Origin: Ancylobacter sp. IITR112
Lineage (GTDB): Bacteria > Pseudomonadota > Alphaproteobacteria > Rhizobiales > Xanthobacteraceae
Assembly (NCBI RefSeq): GCF_041415945.1
Contig: NZ_JBGCUS010000001.1
Span: 2,666,001-2,730,000 of the forward strand
DNA length: 64,000 nt
Direction: 5' to 3'
This document shows, piece by piece, positions 36,503 to 46,494 of this stretch (positions are counted from its first letter, which is position 1; every line of letters begins with the position of its first letter). The position numbers were made by a program, and so were the translations under genes. Below the pieces are notes generated by a model. The model was not told the DNA's origin, made no database searches, and saw nothing but the letters and a program-made list of their open reading frames with translations.

Positions 36503-36946
36503 TTAAATTGTGAAATCTATGCCTTCCGGCAGCCCCTTGCGCAGCGTGTTCTGCGCGGCGGCGCGGCAGAGGTCTTCCACCGTCACCCCGTCCAGCGCCG
36601 TCTCGAAGGCGCGCTCGGCCTCGGCCACCGCCGGCTGGACGATGTCGCGCACCAGCGGCGGGAAGCCTTCCAGCGCCTCCTCGGCTTCCGCCTCGACCAC
36701 CCGGACCACTTCGGCCACGGTGATGCGCCGCCGCTCGCGGGCAAGTTCATAGCCCCCACGCGGACCGCGCACGCCCTTGAGCACGCCGGCATGAACGAGG
36801 GCCTGCAGCACCGGCTCCAGATGGCGCGGCGGCAATTCGTGGCGCGCGGCAAGCGCCTTGGCCGCCACCGGTGCGCCACGGGCATGCAGCGCCACGTCGA
36901 CGACGGCGGCGATGGCGAGAAGGCTTTTATCGGAGAGGCGCGGCAT
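36503..36946 (-). CDS. Rrf2-family transcriptional regulator
   Basis: The 147-residue protein has an N-terminal winged helix (LSDKSLLAIAAVVDVALHAR, AKALAARHELPPRHLEPVLQ, GVRGPRGGYELARERRRIT). Unlike IscR it lacks the three-cysteine iron-sulfur cluster motif and has only one Cys (VEDLC). It is therefore more like CymR-type regulators that sense cysteine synthase or O-acetylserine. Its place immediately upstream of cysK supports control of cysteine synthesis; this is inference. Confidence 0.9.
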   Translation of the reverse strand: MPRLSDKSLLAIAAVVDVALHARGAPVAAKALAARHELPPRHLEPVLQALVHAGVLKGVRGPRGGYELARERRRITVAEVVRVVEAEAEEALEGFPPLVRDIVQPAVAEAERAFETALDGVTVEDLCRAAAQNTLRKGLPEGIDFTI

Positions 36947-36955
36947 GGCTCTTGG

Positions 36956-37429
36956 CTAGCGCGATATTTGCCGGCCGTCGAGCCCTGTGGAGCCAAATCC
37001 ACCATCGCCGCGCGTTGTTTCGTCGAAATCCCCGGTCTCGACCAGATGAATCCGCGTCACCGGCGCCACCACCATCTGGGCGATGCGCTGGCCGCGCTCC
37101 AGCACCACCGGCTCGGTGCCGAGATTGACCAGGATCACCTTCACCTCGCCGCGATAGTCGCAATCGACGGTGCCCGGCGCGTTCAGCACCGTCAGCCCCT
37201 GTTTCAGCGCCAGCCCGGAGCGCGGGCGCACCTGCGCCTCGAAGCCTTCCGGCAAGGCGAGCGCCAGCCCGGTCGGCACCGCCGCGCGGGCGAACGGGGC
37301 GAGCGTCAGCGCCTCGCCCTCGGGCAGCGCCGCCATCAGATCGAGCCCGGCCGCGCCTGGCGTCGCATAGGCGGGAAGCGGCAGGCCCTCGCCATGGGGC
37401 AGCACGCGGACAGTGACAGAAAGGCTCAC
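36956..37429 (-). CDS. dut: dUTP diphosphatase (dUTPase)
   Basis: The 157-residue trimeric dUTPase shows motif 1 [12 protein letters not shown], motif 2 RPRSGLALK, motif 3 [17 protein letters not shown], motif 4 GQRIAQMV and the C-terminal motif 5 [10 protein letters not shown]. It hydrolyses dUTP to dUMP, keeping uracil out of DNA. The GTG start at 37429 overlaps the coaBC stop (GTGA), a conserved coupling. Confidence 0.97.
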   Translation of the reverse strand: MSLSVTVRVLPHGEGLPLPAYATPGAAGLDLMAALPEGEALTLAPFARAAVPTGLALALPEGFEAQVRPRSGLALKQGLTVLNAPGTVDCDYRGEVKVILVNLGTEPVVLERGQRIAQMVVAPVTRIHLVETGDFDETTRGDGGFGSTGLDGRQISR

Positions 37430-38655
37430 GGGGAGGTCTCCGGCTGGTCGAGCGAGGCGGCGATGCGGGCAACGAGGCGCTCGGCCACCGCGCCCTTGGA
37501 GGCGGTCGGCCAGGCTTCCACCCCGGCGGCGGTAATCAGATGCACAGCGTTGCTGTCACCGCCCATTACCCCACCGGCAATGCCGCTGCGGGCGGAGACA
37601 TCATTGGCGAGGATCCAGTCGCAGCCCTTGCGGGCGCGCTTGGCCTGCGCATAGGCCACCACATTCTGCGTCTCCGCCGCGAAGCCGATCACGAGGCGCG
37701 GCCGCCCCTCGCCGCGATGGGCGATGGTGGCGAGAATGTCGGGGTTCTCGATCAGCGCCAGCGGCGGCAGGGCGCCGCCATCCTTCTTCATCTTCTCGCC
37801 CGCCTCGCTGGCCGCGCGCCAGTCGGCCACGGCGGCGGCGAAGATGGCGATATCGGCCGGAAGCGCCGCTTCCACCGCCGCCAGCATCTCGCGCGCGCTC
37901 TCGACGCGGCGGACATCGACGCCGAAGGGGTCGGGCAGGTTGACCGGCCCGCTCACCAGCGTCACCCGCGCCCCGGCCCGCGCGGCCGCGGCGGCGATGG
38001 CATGGCCCTGCTTGCCGGAGGAACGGTTGGCGATGTAGCGCACCGGGTCGATCGGCTCATGCGTCGGGCCGGAGGTCACCAGCACATGCCGGCCGGTGAG
38101 CGGGCCCTCTCCGGCCAGCAGCCGCGCGGCGGCGTCGGCGATCTCCAGCGGCTCGGCCATGCGGCCCGGCCCGTCCTCGCCGCGCTCGGCCATGGCCCCG
38201 GCATTCGGCCCGACAAAGCGCACCCCGTCGGCGGCGAGCTGCGCGGCGTTGCGGCGTGTGGCGGGGTTCGCCCACATGGCGGGGTTCATCGCCGGGGCGA
38301 GCAGGACGGGGCGGGTATTCGCCAGCAGCACGGCGGAAGCGAGGTCATCGGCAAGGCCATGCGCCATCTTCGCCATCAGATCGGCGGTGGCGGGGGCGAC
38401 GAGGACGAGGTCGGCCTCGCGCGACAGGCGGATATGGCCGACATCCTGCTCCGCCTCGCGGTCGAACAGTTCGGTGAACACCGTGTCGTGGGAAAGCGCG
38501 CCGGCCGCCAGCGGGGTGATGAAATGCTGCGCGGCGGATGTCATCACCACCCGCACCGCCGCGCCGCGCTCCTTCAGCCGGCGGATCAGGTCGAGGCTCT
38601 TATAGGCGGCGATGCCGCCGCCGATGATGAGCAGGATGCGCGGTGTGGCGAGCAT
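37426..38655 (-). CDS. coaBC: Bifunctional phosphopantothenoylcysteine decarboxylase/synthetase
   Basis: The 409-residue protein has the CoaC flavoprotein half ([20 protein letters not shown], then [20 protein letters not shown]) and the CoaB half ([20 protein letters not shown], then [11 protein letters not shown] and the CTP-binding [10 protein letters not shown]). It performs two steps of coenzyme A synthesis. ATG 38655 (MLATPRI) is taken as start. Confidence 0.97.
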   Translation of the reverse strand: MLATPRILLIIGGGIAAYKSLDLIRRLKERGAAVRVVMTSAAQHFITPLAAGALSHDTVFTELFDREAEQDVGHIRLSREADLVLVAPATADLMAKMAHGLADDLASAVLLANTRPVLLAPAMNPAMWANPATRRNAAQLAADGVRFVGPNAGAMAERGEDGPGRMAEPLEIADAAARLLAGEGPLTGRHVLVTSGPTHEPIDPVRYIANRSSGKQGHAIAAAAARAGARVTLVSGPVNLPDPFGVDVRRVESAREMLAAVEAALPADIAIFAAAVADWRAASEAGEKMKKDGGALPPLALIENPDILATIAHRGEGRPRLVIGFAAETQNVVAYAQAKRARKGCDWILANDVSARSGIAGGVMGGDSNAVHLITAAGVEAWPTASKGAVAERLVARIAASLDQPETSP

Positions 38656-38784
38656 GGCGTTTCCCGAAGGCCCGGAGCGGGAGGTCGGGCGTTCATACAG
38701 CCAAACGCCGATTCGGCCGAAGGGCAACCGCGAACATGCTGAACGCCCGCCGCCGGCCAGGGGAACCGGCGGCGGGAGCCCGGC

Positions 38785-40335
38785 TTACTGCGCGAACTGG
38801 AACCGCGTCGGTGTGGGCGTGGCAAGGCTCGGCAGGAAGCTGAAATCAGACGGGGTCTTGCCGTCCACCAGCGTCGCCGCGCGGTGGCAGCCGATGCAGG
38901 AGCCCACGCCGCCGGACGCGGTCGGCTTGGTGTTGTTCTGAATATAGGTTTCCAGCGTCGCGTTGGAGAGAAGGCCGGGCACCGCGTCGATGGGATAGGG
39001 CGCCAGGAATGTTTCCAGGCCGGCGCCCCACTGGGTGCCGACCAACTGGTAATTGGCCAGCGCTGATCCGGCGAGCGCCTTCTGCCATTGGGCGTTGAGG
39101 TCGACGGTGAGGCTGTAGATCTGCCAGCAGCGCACCACCTGCGGGCCGGAATACAGCGTGCGCGCGCCCACGCTCACCGGCTGCGCATAGCCCTTGGCGT
39201 AGGGCTGGACCGGGTTCCAGACGAAGTTGGGCAGGCTGGACGAGGCTGTGGGAGGAATATTGGTCGCCGCGCTGGTGGACGGGACGAAATAGGACGCGAC
39301 GGGGCTCCCCGGCGCCGCCGCGCCGCAGGAGGGCTGGTCGAAGTTCCGGCATTTGGTGGGAGCGGTGGGGTCGCAGGCCGCTTCCGCCAGAGGCGCATTG
39401 TCGACATGCTCGAAGGTGGACCAGATCCATTCGGGCCGCAGGTTCTTGTTCGTGGCGTAATCGGGATTGCGCTGGATGATGTGCATGCCGACCATGCCGA
39501 CCGTCACATTGGCGCAGATCGGCTGGGCGTTGCTCACAAGGTCGGGCGCCACCGCCAGCAGCACGTTCTGCGTGATGTAGCGGCTGGCGGTGTCGTTGGG
39601 TCCGAGCACGCGCCAGGCGATCTTCAGTTCGATGGCGCCGCGCGCGCCCTGCGGGTCGGTGGAAGAGGCGGTGAAGGCGACACTGTTGCCGCCGGCGACG
39701 AAGTTCTTTTGACCCGCGACGGTCAGCAGCGTGTTGAGCGGGTTGCCGCCGGGCGCGGCGAGATAGGCGATTTCAGTGACGTTGACCCGCCGCTCATACA
39801 GCGTCCAGTTGCCGTTGATTTCGATCAGCGGCACATCGGTGGAGGCCTGGTAATAGTCGTCATTCTTCTGCGACGGATTTCCCTTGCCGTCGCTGCCGAT
39901 GGAAATGACCGGCAGGCCCGACGGGTTGGCGCAGGAGGCTTGAACCGGCGCATTGCCGAATACTTGGTTCACTTTCGCCCAGGTCTGCCACACGCGCGGC
40001 CCGCTGGCGGCGAGGCCGGTGGCGGCGGGGGCGGATTCCGTATCCGCCGTCCAGTTAAGCCCGACAAAGCTCTGCCACGACATATTGTCGAACGGCGTCT
40101 GCGAATCCTTGGCGGCGTTGGTGGGCCGCCCGCCAATGATACCGTTATAGCCAACGCCGTTGCCCAGCATCGGGTCGGGGCCGATATAGGCCGGGATGAT
40201 CGCACAGGGCGCGCTGGCGCCATTGGCGCAGAACTGCGCCACCGGCACATAGGGGGTCTGGCTGTAGGCGTATTGCGCGGCGGCGGTGGTGAGGCCGACC
40301 GCTCCGGCGAGGCACAGCATGGTGAGGGCACGCAT
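38785..40335 (-). CDS. Secreted monoheme protein of unknown function
   Basis: The 516-residue protein has a signal peptide (MRALTMLCLAGAVGLTTAAA), a roughly 450-residue region that matches no family I recognise, and one c-type heme motif CIGCH (480-484) close to the C-terminus with no Met after it, so the second ligand must come from elsewhere. An even number of Cys outside the motif suggests disulfides. It is therefore a periplasmic heme protein. It sits between coaBC and ubiB, breaking an otherwise conserved cluster, and has its own AT-rich promoter region. Confidence 0.8.
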   Translation of the reverse strand: MRALTMLCLAGAVGLTTAAAQYAYSQTPYVPVAQFCANGASAPCAIIPAYIGPDPMLGNGVGYNGIIGGRPTNAAKDSQTPFDNMSWQSFVGLNWTADTESAPAATGLAASGPRVWQTWAKVNQVFGNAPVQASCANPSGLPVISIGSDGKGNPSQKNDDYYQASTDVPLIEINGNWTLYERRVNVTEIAYLAAPGGNPLNTLLTVAGQKNFVAGGNSVAFTASSTDPQGARGAIELKIAWRVLGPNDTASRYITQNVLLAVAPDLVSNAQPICANVTVGMVGMHIIQRNPDYATNKNLRPEWIWSTFEHVDNAPLAEAACDPTAPTKCRNFDQPSCGAAAPGSPVASYFVPSTSAATNIPPTASSSLPNFVWNPVQPYAKGYAQPVSVGARTLYSGPQVVRCWQIYSLTVDLNAQWQKALAGSALANYQLVGTQWGAGLETFLAPYPIDAVPGLLSNATLETYIQNNTKPTASGGVGSCIGCHRAATLVDGKTPSDFSFLPSLATPTPTRFQFAQ

Positions 40336-40372
40336 GGCATAACTCCCCGCAATGGTTGCGGAAAGTATCATT

Positions 40373-40386
40373 ACACCATTTGGTGT
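40373..40386. promoter_or_regulatory. Operator-like dyad upstream of the monoheme gene
   Basis: ACACCA and TGGTGT flank a TT spacer, 38 bases before the ATG at 40335. On the minus strand TTGATA, 16 bases, TAACAC just upstream looks like a promoter, which would place the dyad near the start of transcription. Confidence 0.35.
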
Positions 40387-40440
40387 GTTATGGCACTTTA
40401 AAGTTGTATCAATTCAGTTTAGCAACCGAAACACCCTGGC

Positions 40441-42009
40441 TCAGAACAGCATCTGCGCCAGCAGCAGCGCCGCGATCGCCCACAGGCCGGCGGCGACCCA
40501 GCGATTGCCCCGCCCCTCGGCCCGGCCGATGGCCTCCGTCGTCTCGGGCGAGAGGGTCAGTCCGTCGCGGGTGGCGGCGTCGAGCTGTATGGCGATGCGC
40601 TGGCCGTGGGCGATGAGCTCCGGCAGCGTCTGCAGCGAGCGGCCGACCGCCCCGATGCCGGTCGCCATCTCCTCCATCCGCCCGGCGGGGCCGAGATTGC
40701 GCTCGATCCAGGCGCGGACGACCGGCTCGGCGGTCTTCCACATGTCGAGCTGCGGGTCGAGATTGCGGGCGACGCCCTCCACCACCACCATGGTCTTCTG
40801 CAGCAGCAGCAGTTCCGGCCGCGTCTGCATGTCGAACAGCGCGGTAACCTCGAACAGCAGCGTCAGCAGCTTGGCCATGGAAATCTGGTCGGCGCGGCGC
40901 GAATAGATCGGCTCGCCAATGGCGCGGATCGCCTGGGCGAAATCCTCCACCGAATGATGCGGCGGCACATAGCCGGCCTCGAAATGCACCTGCGCGGTGC
41001 GCAGCCAGTCGCGGGTGATGAAGCCGAACAGGATTTCCGCGAGGAAGCGCCGCTCCTTATGGCCGAGCCGGCCCATAATGCCGCAATCCACCGCCACCAG
41101 CCGGCCCTCGGCGTCGATGAACAGATTGCCGGGGTGCATATCGGCGTGGAAGAATCCGTCGCGCAGCGCGTGGCGCAGGAAGGACTGCATCACGATCTGG
41201 CCGAGACGCGGCAAATCGTGCCCGGCCGCGCGCAGCGCCTCCAGATTGTTCAGCTTGATGCCGTCCACCCATTCGGTGGTCAGCACCTCGCGACCGGTGC
41301 GGTCCCAGTCGACCGCCGGCACGCGGAAATCGGCATCTTCTTCGGTGTTCTGCGCCAGTTCGGACATGGCGGCGGCTTCCAGCCGCAGATCCATCTCCAT
41401 CGACACCGAGCGCGCCAGCGTGTCGACCACCGCCACCAGTCGCAACCGCTTGCCCTCGGGCGAGGAACTCTCGCCGAGCCGCGCGGCGCGGTAGAAGGAA
41501 GAGAGGTCGATGCGGAAGCGCCGCTGCACGTCCGGGCGCAGCACCTTCACCGCGACGCGGCGGGCGGTGCCGTCGGGGTCGATCACCTCGCCCTGATGCA
41601 CCTGGGCGATGGAGGCGGCGGCGAGCGGCGGGTCGAGCCTTGCATAGACCGCGCCCACCGGCCGGTCGAAGGTGCGGGCGATGGTCGCCTCCGCCACCGC
41701 CTGCGGAAAGGGCGGCATGCGGTCCTGCAGCAACTCCAGGTCGCGGGCGAGCTGCGGGCCGACTACATCCGGCCGTGTGGCGAGGAACTGGCCGAGCTTC
41801 ACATAGGACGGCCCCAGCCGGGAGAGCGCGGCGCCGAGCCGGGCGGCGCTGGAGGCCGGCCCGCGCCGGGCGATCAGCGCCGCCAGCGCGAAGAGCGGCT
41901 CGGAGCCGGGCGGGCGCACGCCGGGGTCGATGCGCGAGGCGACGCCCTCGCGCGCCATCACGAAGCCGGCACGGGCGAGGCGCAGATAATCGCCGAGAGG
42001 AGTCGCCAC
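40441..42009 (-). CDS. ubiB: UbiB, ubiquinone biosynthesis ABC1 kinase-like protein
   Basis: The 522-residue protein has the UbiB signatures: SYVKLGQFLATRPDVVG (KxGQ), AAASIAQVHQG (Ala-rich loop), VAVKVLRP, HADMHPGNLF, VAVDCGIMGRL and two C-terminal membrane helices (VAAGLWAIAALLLAQMLF). It supports late ubiquinone synthesis at the membrane. It lies 4 bp after ubiE on the same strand, so the two share a transcript. Confidence 0.97.
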   Translation of the reverse strand: MATPLGDYLRLARAGFVMAREGVASRIDPGVRPPGSEPLFALAALIARRGPASSAARLGAALSRLGPSYVKLGQFLATRPDVVGPQLARDLELLQDRMPPFPQAVAEATIARTFDRPVGAVYARLDPPLAAASIAQVHQGEVIDPDGTARRVAVKVLRPDVQRRFRIDLSSFYRAARLGESSSPEGKRLRLVAVVDTLARSVSMEMDLRLEAAAMSELAQNTEEDADFRVPAVDWDRTGREVLTTEWVDGIKLNNLEALRAAGHDLPRLGQIVMQSFLRHALRDGFFHADMHPGNLFIDAEGRLVAVDCGIMGRLGHKERRFLAEILFGFITRDWLRTAQVHFEAGYVPPHHSVEDFAQAIRAIGEPIYSRRADQISMAKLLTLLFEVTALFDMQTRPELLLLQKTMVVVEGVARNLDPQLDMWKTAEPVVRAWIERNLGPAGRMEEMATGIGAVGRSLQTLPELIAHGQRIAIQLDAATRDGLTLSPETTEAIGRAEGRGNRWVAAGLWAIAALLLAQMLF

Positions 42010-42013
42010 GGCG

Positions 42014-42829
42014 CTAGATCCGCACGCCGGAATGCAGCGCCACGATGCCGCCGGTGAGCGGCTGCCAGGCCACCCGCTTCAGCCCCGCCTCGCGCATGAG
42101 ATCGGCGAAGGCTTCCGGCGGCGGGAATTTGCGGATCGATTCGACCAGATACTGGTAGGACTCGGCGTCCCCCGTCACCAGCTTGCCCATGCCGGGAATC
42201 AGCTTGAACGAATAGGCGTCGTAAATGGCGTCGAGCCCCGGCACGTCGACGCGGGAGAATTCCAGCACGAAGCAGCGCCCGCCGGGCTTGAGCACCCGGC
42301 GCATCTCGGCAAGCGCCTTGTCCATGCGCGGCACGTTGCGGATGCCGAAGGCAATGGTGGCGGCGTCGAAGCTCTTGTCGGCGAAGGGCAGCGATTCTGC
42401 GTTGGCCTCGACGAACTCCACCCGGTCGGCGAGGCCGAGCCCCTGCGCGCGCTCCCGCCCGACGCCGAGCATGCCGCCATTGATGTCGGCGACGACGGCG
42501 CTGGTGCCCGGCCCGCCGGCCTCCACCGTCCGGAAGGACACGTCGCCGGTGCCGCCGGCGACATCGAGCAGGCGGAAGGCGCGCGCGCTCTTGGGCGGGC
42601 GCAGGCGGGAGACCAGCAGGTCCTTCCACACCCGGTGGAGGCCGAGCGACATCAGGTCGTTCATCAGGTCGTAGCGGCGCGCCACCGAGTGGAACACCTC
42701 GTCGACCATGCGCTGCTTGGCCTCCAGCGGCACGGTGCGGAAGCCGAAATGCGTATCGGCGCCGGCGCCCGCCTGCGGCGTGTCGCCAGCCACCGGCGTA
42801 GCGCCGGCCACCTGTGTGTCGCCAAGCAT
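42014..42829 (-). CDS. ubiE: Ubiquinone/menaquinone methyltransferase UbiE
   Basis: The 271-residue SAM methyltransferase has [20 protein letters not shown], motif [24 protein letters not shown] and [20 protein letters not shown]. It C-methylates the benzoquinol ring in ubiquinone synthesis. A roughly 20-residue low-complexity N-terminus ([17 protein letters not shown]) precedes the family core, so the real start could be inside. Confidence 0.96.
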   Translation of the reverse strand: MLGDTQVAGATPVAGDTPQAGAGADTHFGFRTVPLEAKQRMVDEVFHSVARRYDLMNDLMSLGLHRVWKDLLVSRLRPPKSARAFRLLDVAGGTGDVSFRTVEAGGPGTSAVVADINGGMLGVGRERAQGLGLADRVEFVEANAESLPFADKSFDAATIAFGIRNVPRMDKALAEMRRVLKPGGRCFVLEFSRVDVPGLDAIYDAYSFKLIPGMGKLVTGDAESYQYLVESIRKFPPPEAFADLMREAGLKRVAWQPLTGGIVALHSGVRI

Positions 42830-42984
42830 GGTATCGCGGCTCCCGCGTTCGATGCGATTTGCGGCCGGACCATAGCGGAGTGCCCCGGCGCCTCCAAGCC
42901 GCCGGCCGGAGCGTCAGGACGCCCCAGCCCTGCGGGCCGTGCAGGACGGCGCCGGGCGGCGGGTGCCCGGCTCAGCGCGCCCGC

Positions 42985-43464
42985 TCACGCCGGGCAGCGG
43001 ACATAGACCATGGTGCCGTAGCGGCCGGCCACTTCCGGGTCGAGCCATTTGAGCACCAGCACCTGCCCGTCGAAGCGCACCACCTCGCGGTCCGATCGCG
43101 CGCCCGGGGGTTCATCGGCGAGGCCGATATAGATCGGCCCGCCCGCCACCTGCTTCGACACCACCTCGGAGGGCGACGAATCGTCGGCGAGATACATCAT
43201 GAAGCCGCCGGTCGGGCCGATGCTGATGACATAAGGCTGGCGGCAGCCCTGGCGCGCCTGCGCCTCGGTGCGGGCGGCGTCCTCCGGCCGGTGATAGGCG
43301 GCCAGACCCCATTTGCCTTCCACCTGCTGCGCCGTGATCGGCGAGGTGAACTGCGGGCGCGGCGGCTCGATCGGCTGCGGCGCGGGCGCGGAAGCGCAGC
43401 CGGCGAGCAGGGCGGCGAGCAGGGCGGCCGAAGCCAGGCGGAGGACGGGTCGGGACAGGTTCAT
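42985..43464 (-). CDS. Predicted lipoprotein
   Basis: The 159-residue protein starts with a lipoprotein signal (LASAALLAALLAGC, Cys23) and has a small domain with VEGKWGLAAYHRPEDAART, GGFMMYLADDSSPSEV and KWLDPEVAGRYGTMVYVRC. The VEGKWGLA strand recalls inhibitor or META-type beta barrels, but I cannot assign a family. It probably sits in the outer membrane, facing the periplasm. ATG 43464 is chosen as the codon in front of the signal sequence. Confidence 0.8.
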   Translation of the reverse strand: MNLSRPVLRLASAALLAALLAGCASAPAPQPIEPPRPQFTSPITAQQVEGKWGLAAYHRPEDAARTEAQARQGCRQPYVISIGPTGGFMMYLADDSSPSEVVSKQVAGGPIYIGLADEPPGARSDREVVRFDGQVLVLKWLDPEVAGRYGTMVYVRCPA

Positions 43465-43655
43465 CGAGCACTCCGGAACGGAAGGCCAAGCGGACGGGCC
43501 GTCGCGGTTAAGCACCAGCCCGCCATTTCAGATCCATGCATCGGGCATAATGAATGGTCTTTACGCCAGAAGCCGGGCCGAACATAGTCCGCCCGCGCCC
43601 CGCCGTCGAACTCTCCCAGCCTTCCCGGCGAGAAAATGGACCGCGCCGGGCCGGA

Positions 43656-44183
43656 GTGACCGACGTGAGCGATTTCCTGATCCGGCCGGCGAGCGACGCG
43701 GATGGCGATGCCATCGCCGCGCTGATCGCCGCCGCCTTCGCCGAATATGAGGGCTGCGTGTTCGACCGCGCCGCCGAATTTCCTGAACTCGACGCCATTG
43801 CCAGCCATTTTTCCGCACGCGGCGGCTGTATCTGGGTGGCCGAAGGGACGCAGGGCGTCATCGGCTCGACGGCGCTGGCGCCGACGCGCGATGCCGACGC
43901 CCCGGCCGGCGGGCAGGAGATCTTCAAGGTCTATGTCGCCCGCGCCGCCCGCCGCCGTGGCATCGCCCGCGCGCTGTTCGACACCTCGCTCGCCGCGGCG
44001 CGGGCCGCCGCCGCGCCGGAAATCCGGCTGTGGACGGATACGCGCTTCACCGATGCCCACCGCTTCTATGAGCGCTGCGGGTTCATCCGCGACGGGGCGG
44101 CGCGCGAGTGCCACGACCTGTCCGCCACCTGGGAATATCTCTACCGCCTGCCGCTCGCGGCCGGCCGGGCGGGCGAAGGCTGA
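43656..44183 (+). CDS. GNAT-family N-acetyltransferase
   Basis: The 175-residue protein shows IRPASDADGDAIAALIAAAF at the start, the acetyl-CoA motif VYVARAARRRGIARALFDTS and the C-terminal FTDAHRFYERCGFI. The substrate is unknown. GTG 43656 or 43665 is likeliest because the upstream part of the frame has no family sequence. EamA follows after 6 bp, so an operon is likely. Confidence 0.88.
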   Translation: MTDVSDFLIRPASDADGDAIAALIAAAFAEYEGCVFDRAAEFPELDAIASHFSARGGCIWVAEGTQGVIGSTALAPTRDADAPAGGQEIFKVYVARAARRRGIARALFDTSLAAARAAAAPEIRLWTDTRFTDAHRFYERCGFIRDGAARECHDLSATWEYLYRLPLAAGRAGEG

Positions 44184-44189
44184 ACCTCC

Positions 44190-45104
44190 ATGTGGCAGGC
44201 AACCCTTCGACGCGCCGTGCTCAACGGCCCCGCTCTGGTGGCCATCGCCGCCATCGGCCTTCTCTCGATCATGGACGGCGTCATCAAATATGTCGCCGTC
44301 GCCCATGGCCCCGGCCAGATCGCGATGCTGCGCTATGCCGTCGGCGCGCTGGCGGCGGGCGCGGTGTTCCTCGCCTGCCGCACCCCCCTGCCCGGCCCTT
44401 CCCTGCTGCGCCCGCATCTGTGGCGCTCGGTGCTGGTGTCGATCACCGCCCTCACCTTCTTCTATTCGCTCTCCGTGCTGCAGCTTGCCGTGGCGCTGGC
44501 CCTGTCCTTCTCCTCGCCGCTGTTCATCGCCCTGTTCGCCGCGCTGTTCCTCGGCGAGCGGCCGGGAAAGTCGATCCTGCTCGCTCTCGCCCTCGGCTTC
44601 GCCGGCGTGCTGGTGGTGCTGTGGAACGAGCTCGACATGAGCGCGGGCGGCAGCCTCGCCAATGGGCCGGGCGTGGTCGCGGCGCTGGTGGCGGCCGTCA
44701 CCTATGCGCTGGCCATGGTGACGCTGAAGAGCCGCGCCGCGCGCGACCCGATACCCACCATCGTGCTGCTGCAGAACGGCTTCGCCTGCGTGCTGGTGTC
44801 GCCGCTCGGCACCTGGCAGTGGGTGCCGGTGTCGGGCGAGGCGGTGTGGCTGTTCGTGCTGATCGGCGTGCTCGGCACAATGGGACATCTGGGCATGGCC
44901 TGGGCCTATGGAAGGGCGGATGCCAGCCAGCTCGGCGTGTTCGAATACACCTCCTTCCTGTGGGCGCTGGTGATCGGCCTGGTGGCGTTCAGCGAGATTC
45001 CCGCTCCCAGCACGCTCGCCGGCGCGGTGCTGATCGCCGGCGGCGCGCTTATCGCCTCGCGACGCAGCCATCTGCACGAGGCGGAGGTCGAGGTCGGCCC
45101 CTGA
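44190..45104 (+). CDS. EamA/DMT-family exporter
   Basis: The 304-residue protein has ten predicted helices in two EamA repeats (LLSIMDGVIKYVAVAHGPGQ first, GVVAALVAAVTYALAMVTLK second) and the AYGRADASQLGVFEYTSFLW segment near the end. Relatives export amino acids or metabolites; the cargo is unknown. It is co-directional with the GNAT gene 6 bp upstream, so the pair may acetylate and export a compound. Confidence 0.92.
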   Translation: MWQATLRRAVLNGPALVAIAAIGLLSIMDGVIKYVAVAHGPGQIAMLRYAVGALAAGAVFLACRTPLPGPSLLRPHLWRSVLVSITALTFFYSLSVLQLAVALALSFSSPLFIALFAALFLGERPGKSILLALALGFAGVLVVLWNELDMSAGGSLANGPGVVAALVAAVTYALAMVTLKSRAARDPIPTIVLLQNGFACVLVSPLGTWQWVPVSGEAVWLFVLIGVLGTMGHLGMAWAYGRADASQLGVFEYTSFLWALVIGLVAFSEIPAPSTLAGAVLIAGGALIASRRSHLHEAEVEVGP

Positions 45105-45204
45105 CCGCGATGCGTGATCCGTCGCGCGGGGCTGGACCGCGCGCCGCAAGACGGTAGGTTAGGCCGCGACACGCCCCCCTCCTCGGTTCACCCGGAGTTC
45201 TGCG

Positions 45205-46470
45205 ATGCGCCCCCTCACGGCAGCGCCGTTCCTGTCGGCGCCCCTTCCGCGCCGCGCGGCCCTTGGCGCGGCGACCCGCGCGGCCCTGTTCGCCCTCGCC
45301 GCCCTCGCTGTGCTGCCGGCGCTGCCGGCCGGCGCGGCGGAGCCGATCCGCATCGGCGAGCTCAACAGCTACAAGGCGCAGGCCGCCTTTCTCGACCCCT
45401 ATCGCAAGGGCATGGAACTGGCGCTGAAGCAGGTCAACGACGCCGGCGGCGTGCTCGGGCGCCCGCTCGAACTGATCTCGCGCGACGATGGCGGCAATCC
45501 CGGCGACGCGGTGCGCGTCGCCACCGAACTGCTCACCCGCGACCGGGTGGACCTCATCACCGGCACCTTCCTCTCCCATGTCGGGCTGGCGGTGGCGGAA
45601 CTCGCCAAGCGGCGCAAGGTGTTCTTCCTCGCCGCCGAGCCGCTGACCGACAAGCTGACCTGGGCGGACGGCAACCGCTACACCTTCCGCCTGCGCCCCT
45701 CCACCTATATGCAGGTGGCGATGCTGATGCCGGAGGCGGTGAAGGCCAACCGCAAGCGCTGGGCGATCGTCTACCCCAATTACGAATATGGCCAGTCCGC
45801 CGCGCAGACCTTCAAGACCCTGCTCACGGCGGCGCAGCCGGATGTGGAATTCGTCGCCGAACAGGCGACCCCGCTGGGCAAGATCGACGCCGGCCCGGTG
45901 GCGCAGGCGATCGCCGACGCCAAGCCCGACGCGGTGTTCAACGTGCTGTTCGCCGCCGACCTCGCCCGCTTCGTGCGCGAGGCCAATGCCCGCAAGGCAC
46001 TGGACGGCACCTTCGTCGTCAGCCTGCTCTCCGGCGAGCCGGAATATCTCGACCCGCTGAAGGACGAGGCGCCGACCGGCTGGGTGGTCACAGGCTATCC
46101 CTGGTACGCGATCACCATCCCCGAGCATCAGGCGTTTCTCGACGCCTACCGCGCCGCCTATAATGACTATCCCCGGCTCGGCTCCATCGTCGGCTATGCC
46201 ACCATCAAGTCGCTCGCCGCCGGCATCGCCAGGGCCGGCAGCACCGATGCCGAGAAGCTGGTGGATGCTTTCGAGGGGCTGGAAGTGGACGGGCCGTTCG
46301 GCCCCTTCACCTACCGCGCCAGCGACCACCAGGCGACGATGGGCGCCTTTGTCGGCACGCTGGCGGTGAAGGACGGGCGCGGGGTGATGATCGATCCCGT
46401 CTATGTCGACGGCGTCCGCGTGCTGCCCTCGGATGACGAGGTTACGAAGCTGCGCCCGGCGGCGAACTAG
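45205..46470 (+). CDS. Branched-chain-amino-acid-type ABC transporter substrate-binding protein
   Basis: The 421-residue protein has a signal peptide (AALFALAALAVLPALPAGAA) and a type I periplasmic-binding fold (IRIGELNSYKAQAAFLDPYR, then GMELALKQVNDAGGVLGRPL, and GGNPGDAVRVATELLTRDRV). The family takes amino acids, amides or aromatic acids. Ligand unknown. First gene of a four-gene importer operon. Confidence 0.94.
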   Translation: MRPLTAAPFLSAPLPRRAALGAATRAALFALAALAVLPALPAGAAEPIRIGELNSYKAQAAFLDPYRKGMELALKQVNDAGGVLGRPLELISRDDGGNPGDAVRVATELLTRDRVDLITGTFLSHVGLAVAELAKRRKVFFLAAEPLTDKLTWADGNRYTFRLRPSTYMQVAMLMPEAVKANRKRWAIVYPNYEYGQSAAQTFKTLLTAAQPDVEFVAEQATPLGKIDAGPVAQAIADAKPDAVFNVLFAADLARFVREANARKALDGTFVVSLLSGEPEYLDPLKDEAPTGWVVTGYPWYAITIPEHQAFLDAYRAAYNDYPRLGSIVGYATIKSLAAGIARAGSTDAEKLVDAFEGLEVDGPFGPFTYRASDHQATMGAFVGTLAVKDGRGVMIDPVYVDGVRVLPSDDEVTKLRPAAN

Positions 46471-46494
46471 CGCGGCGGCGGGCGGTTGGCGGGG

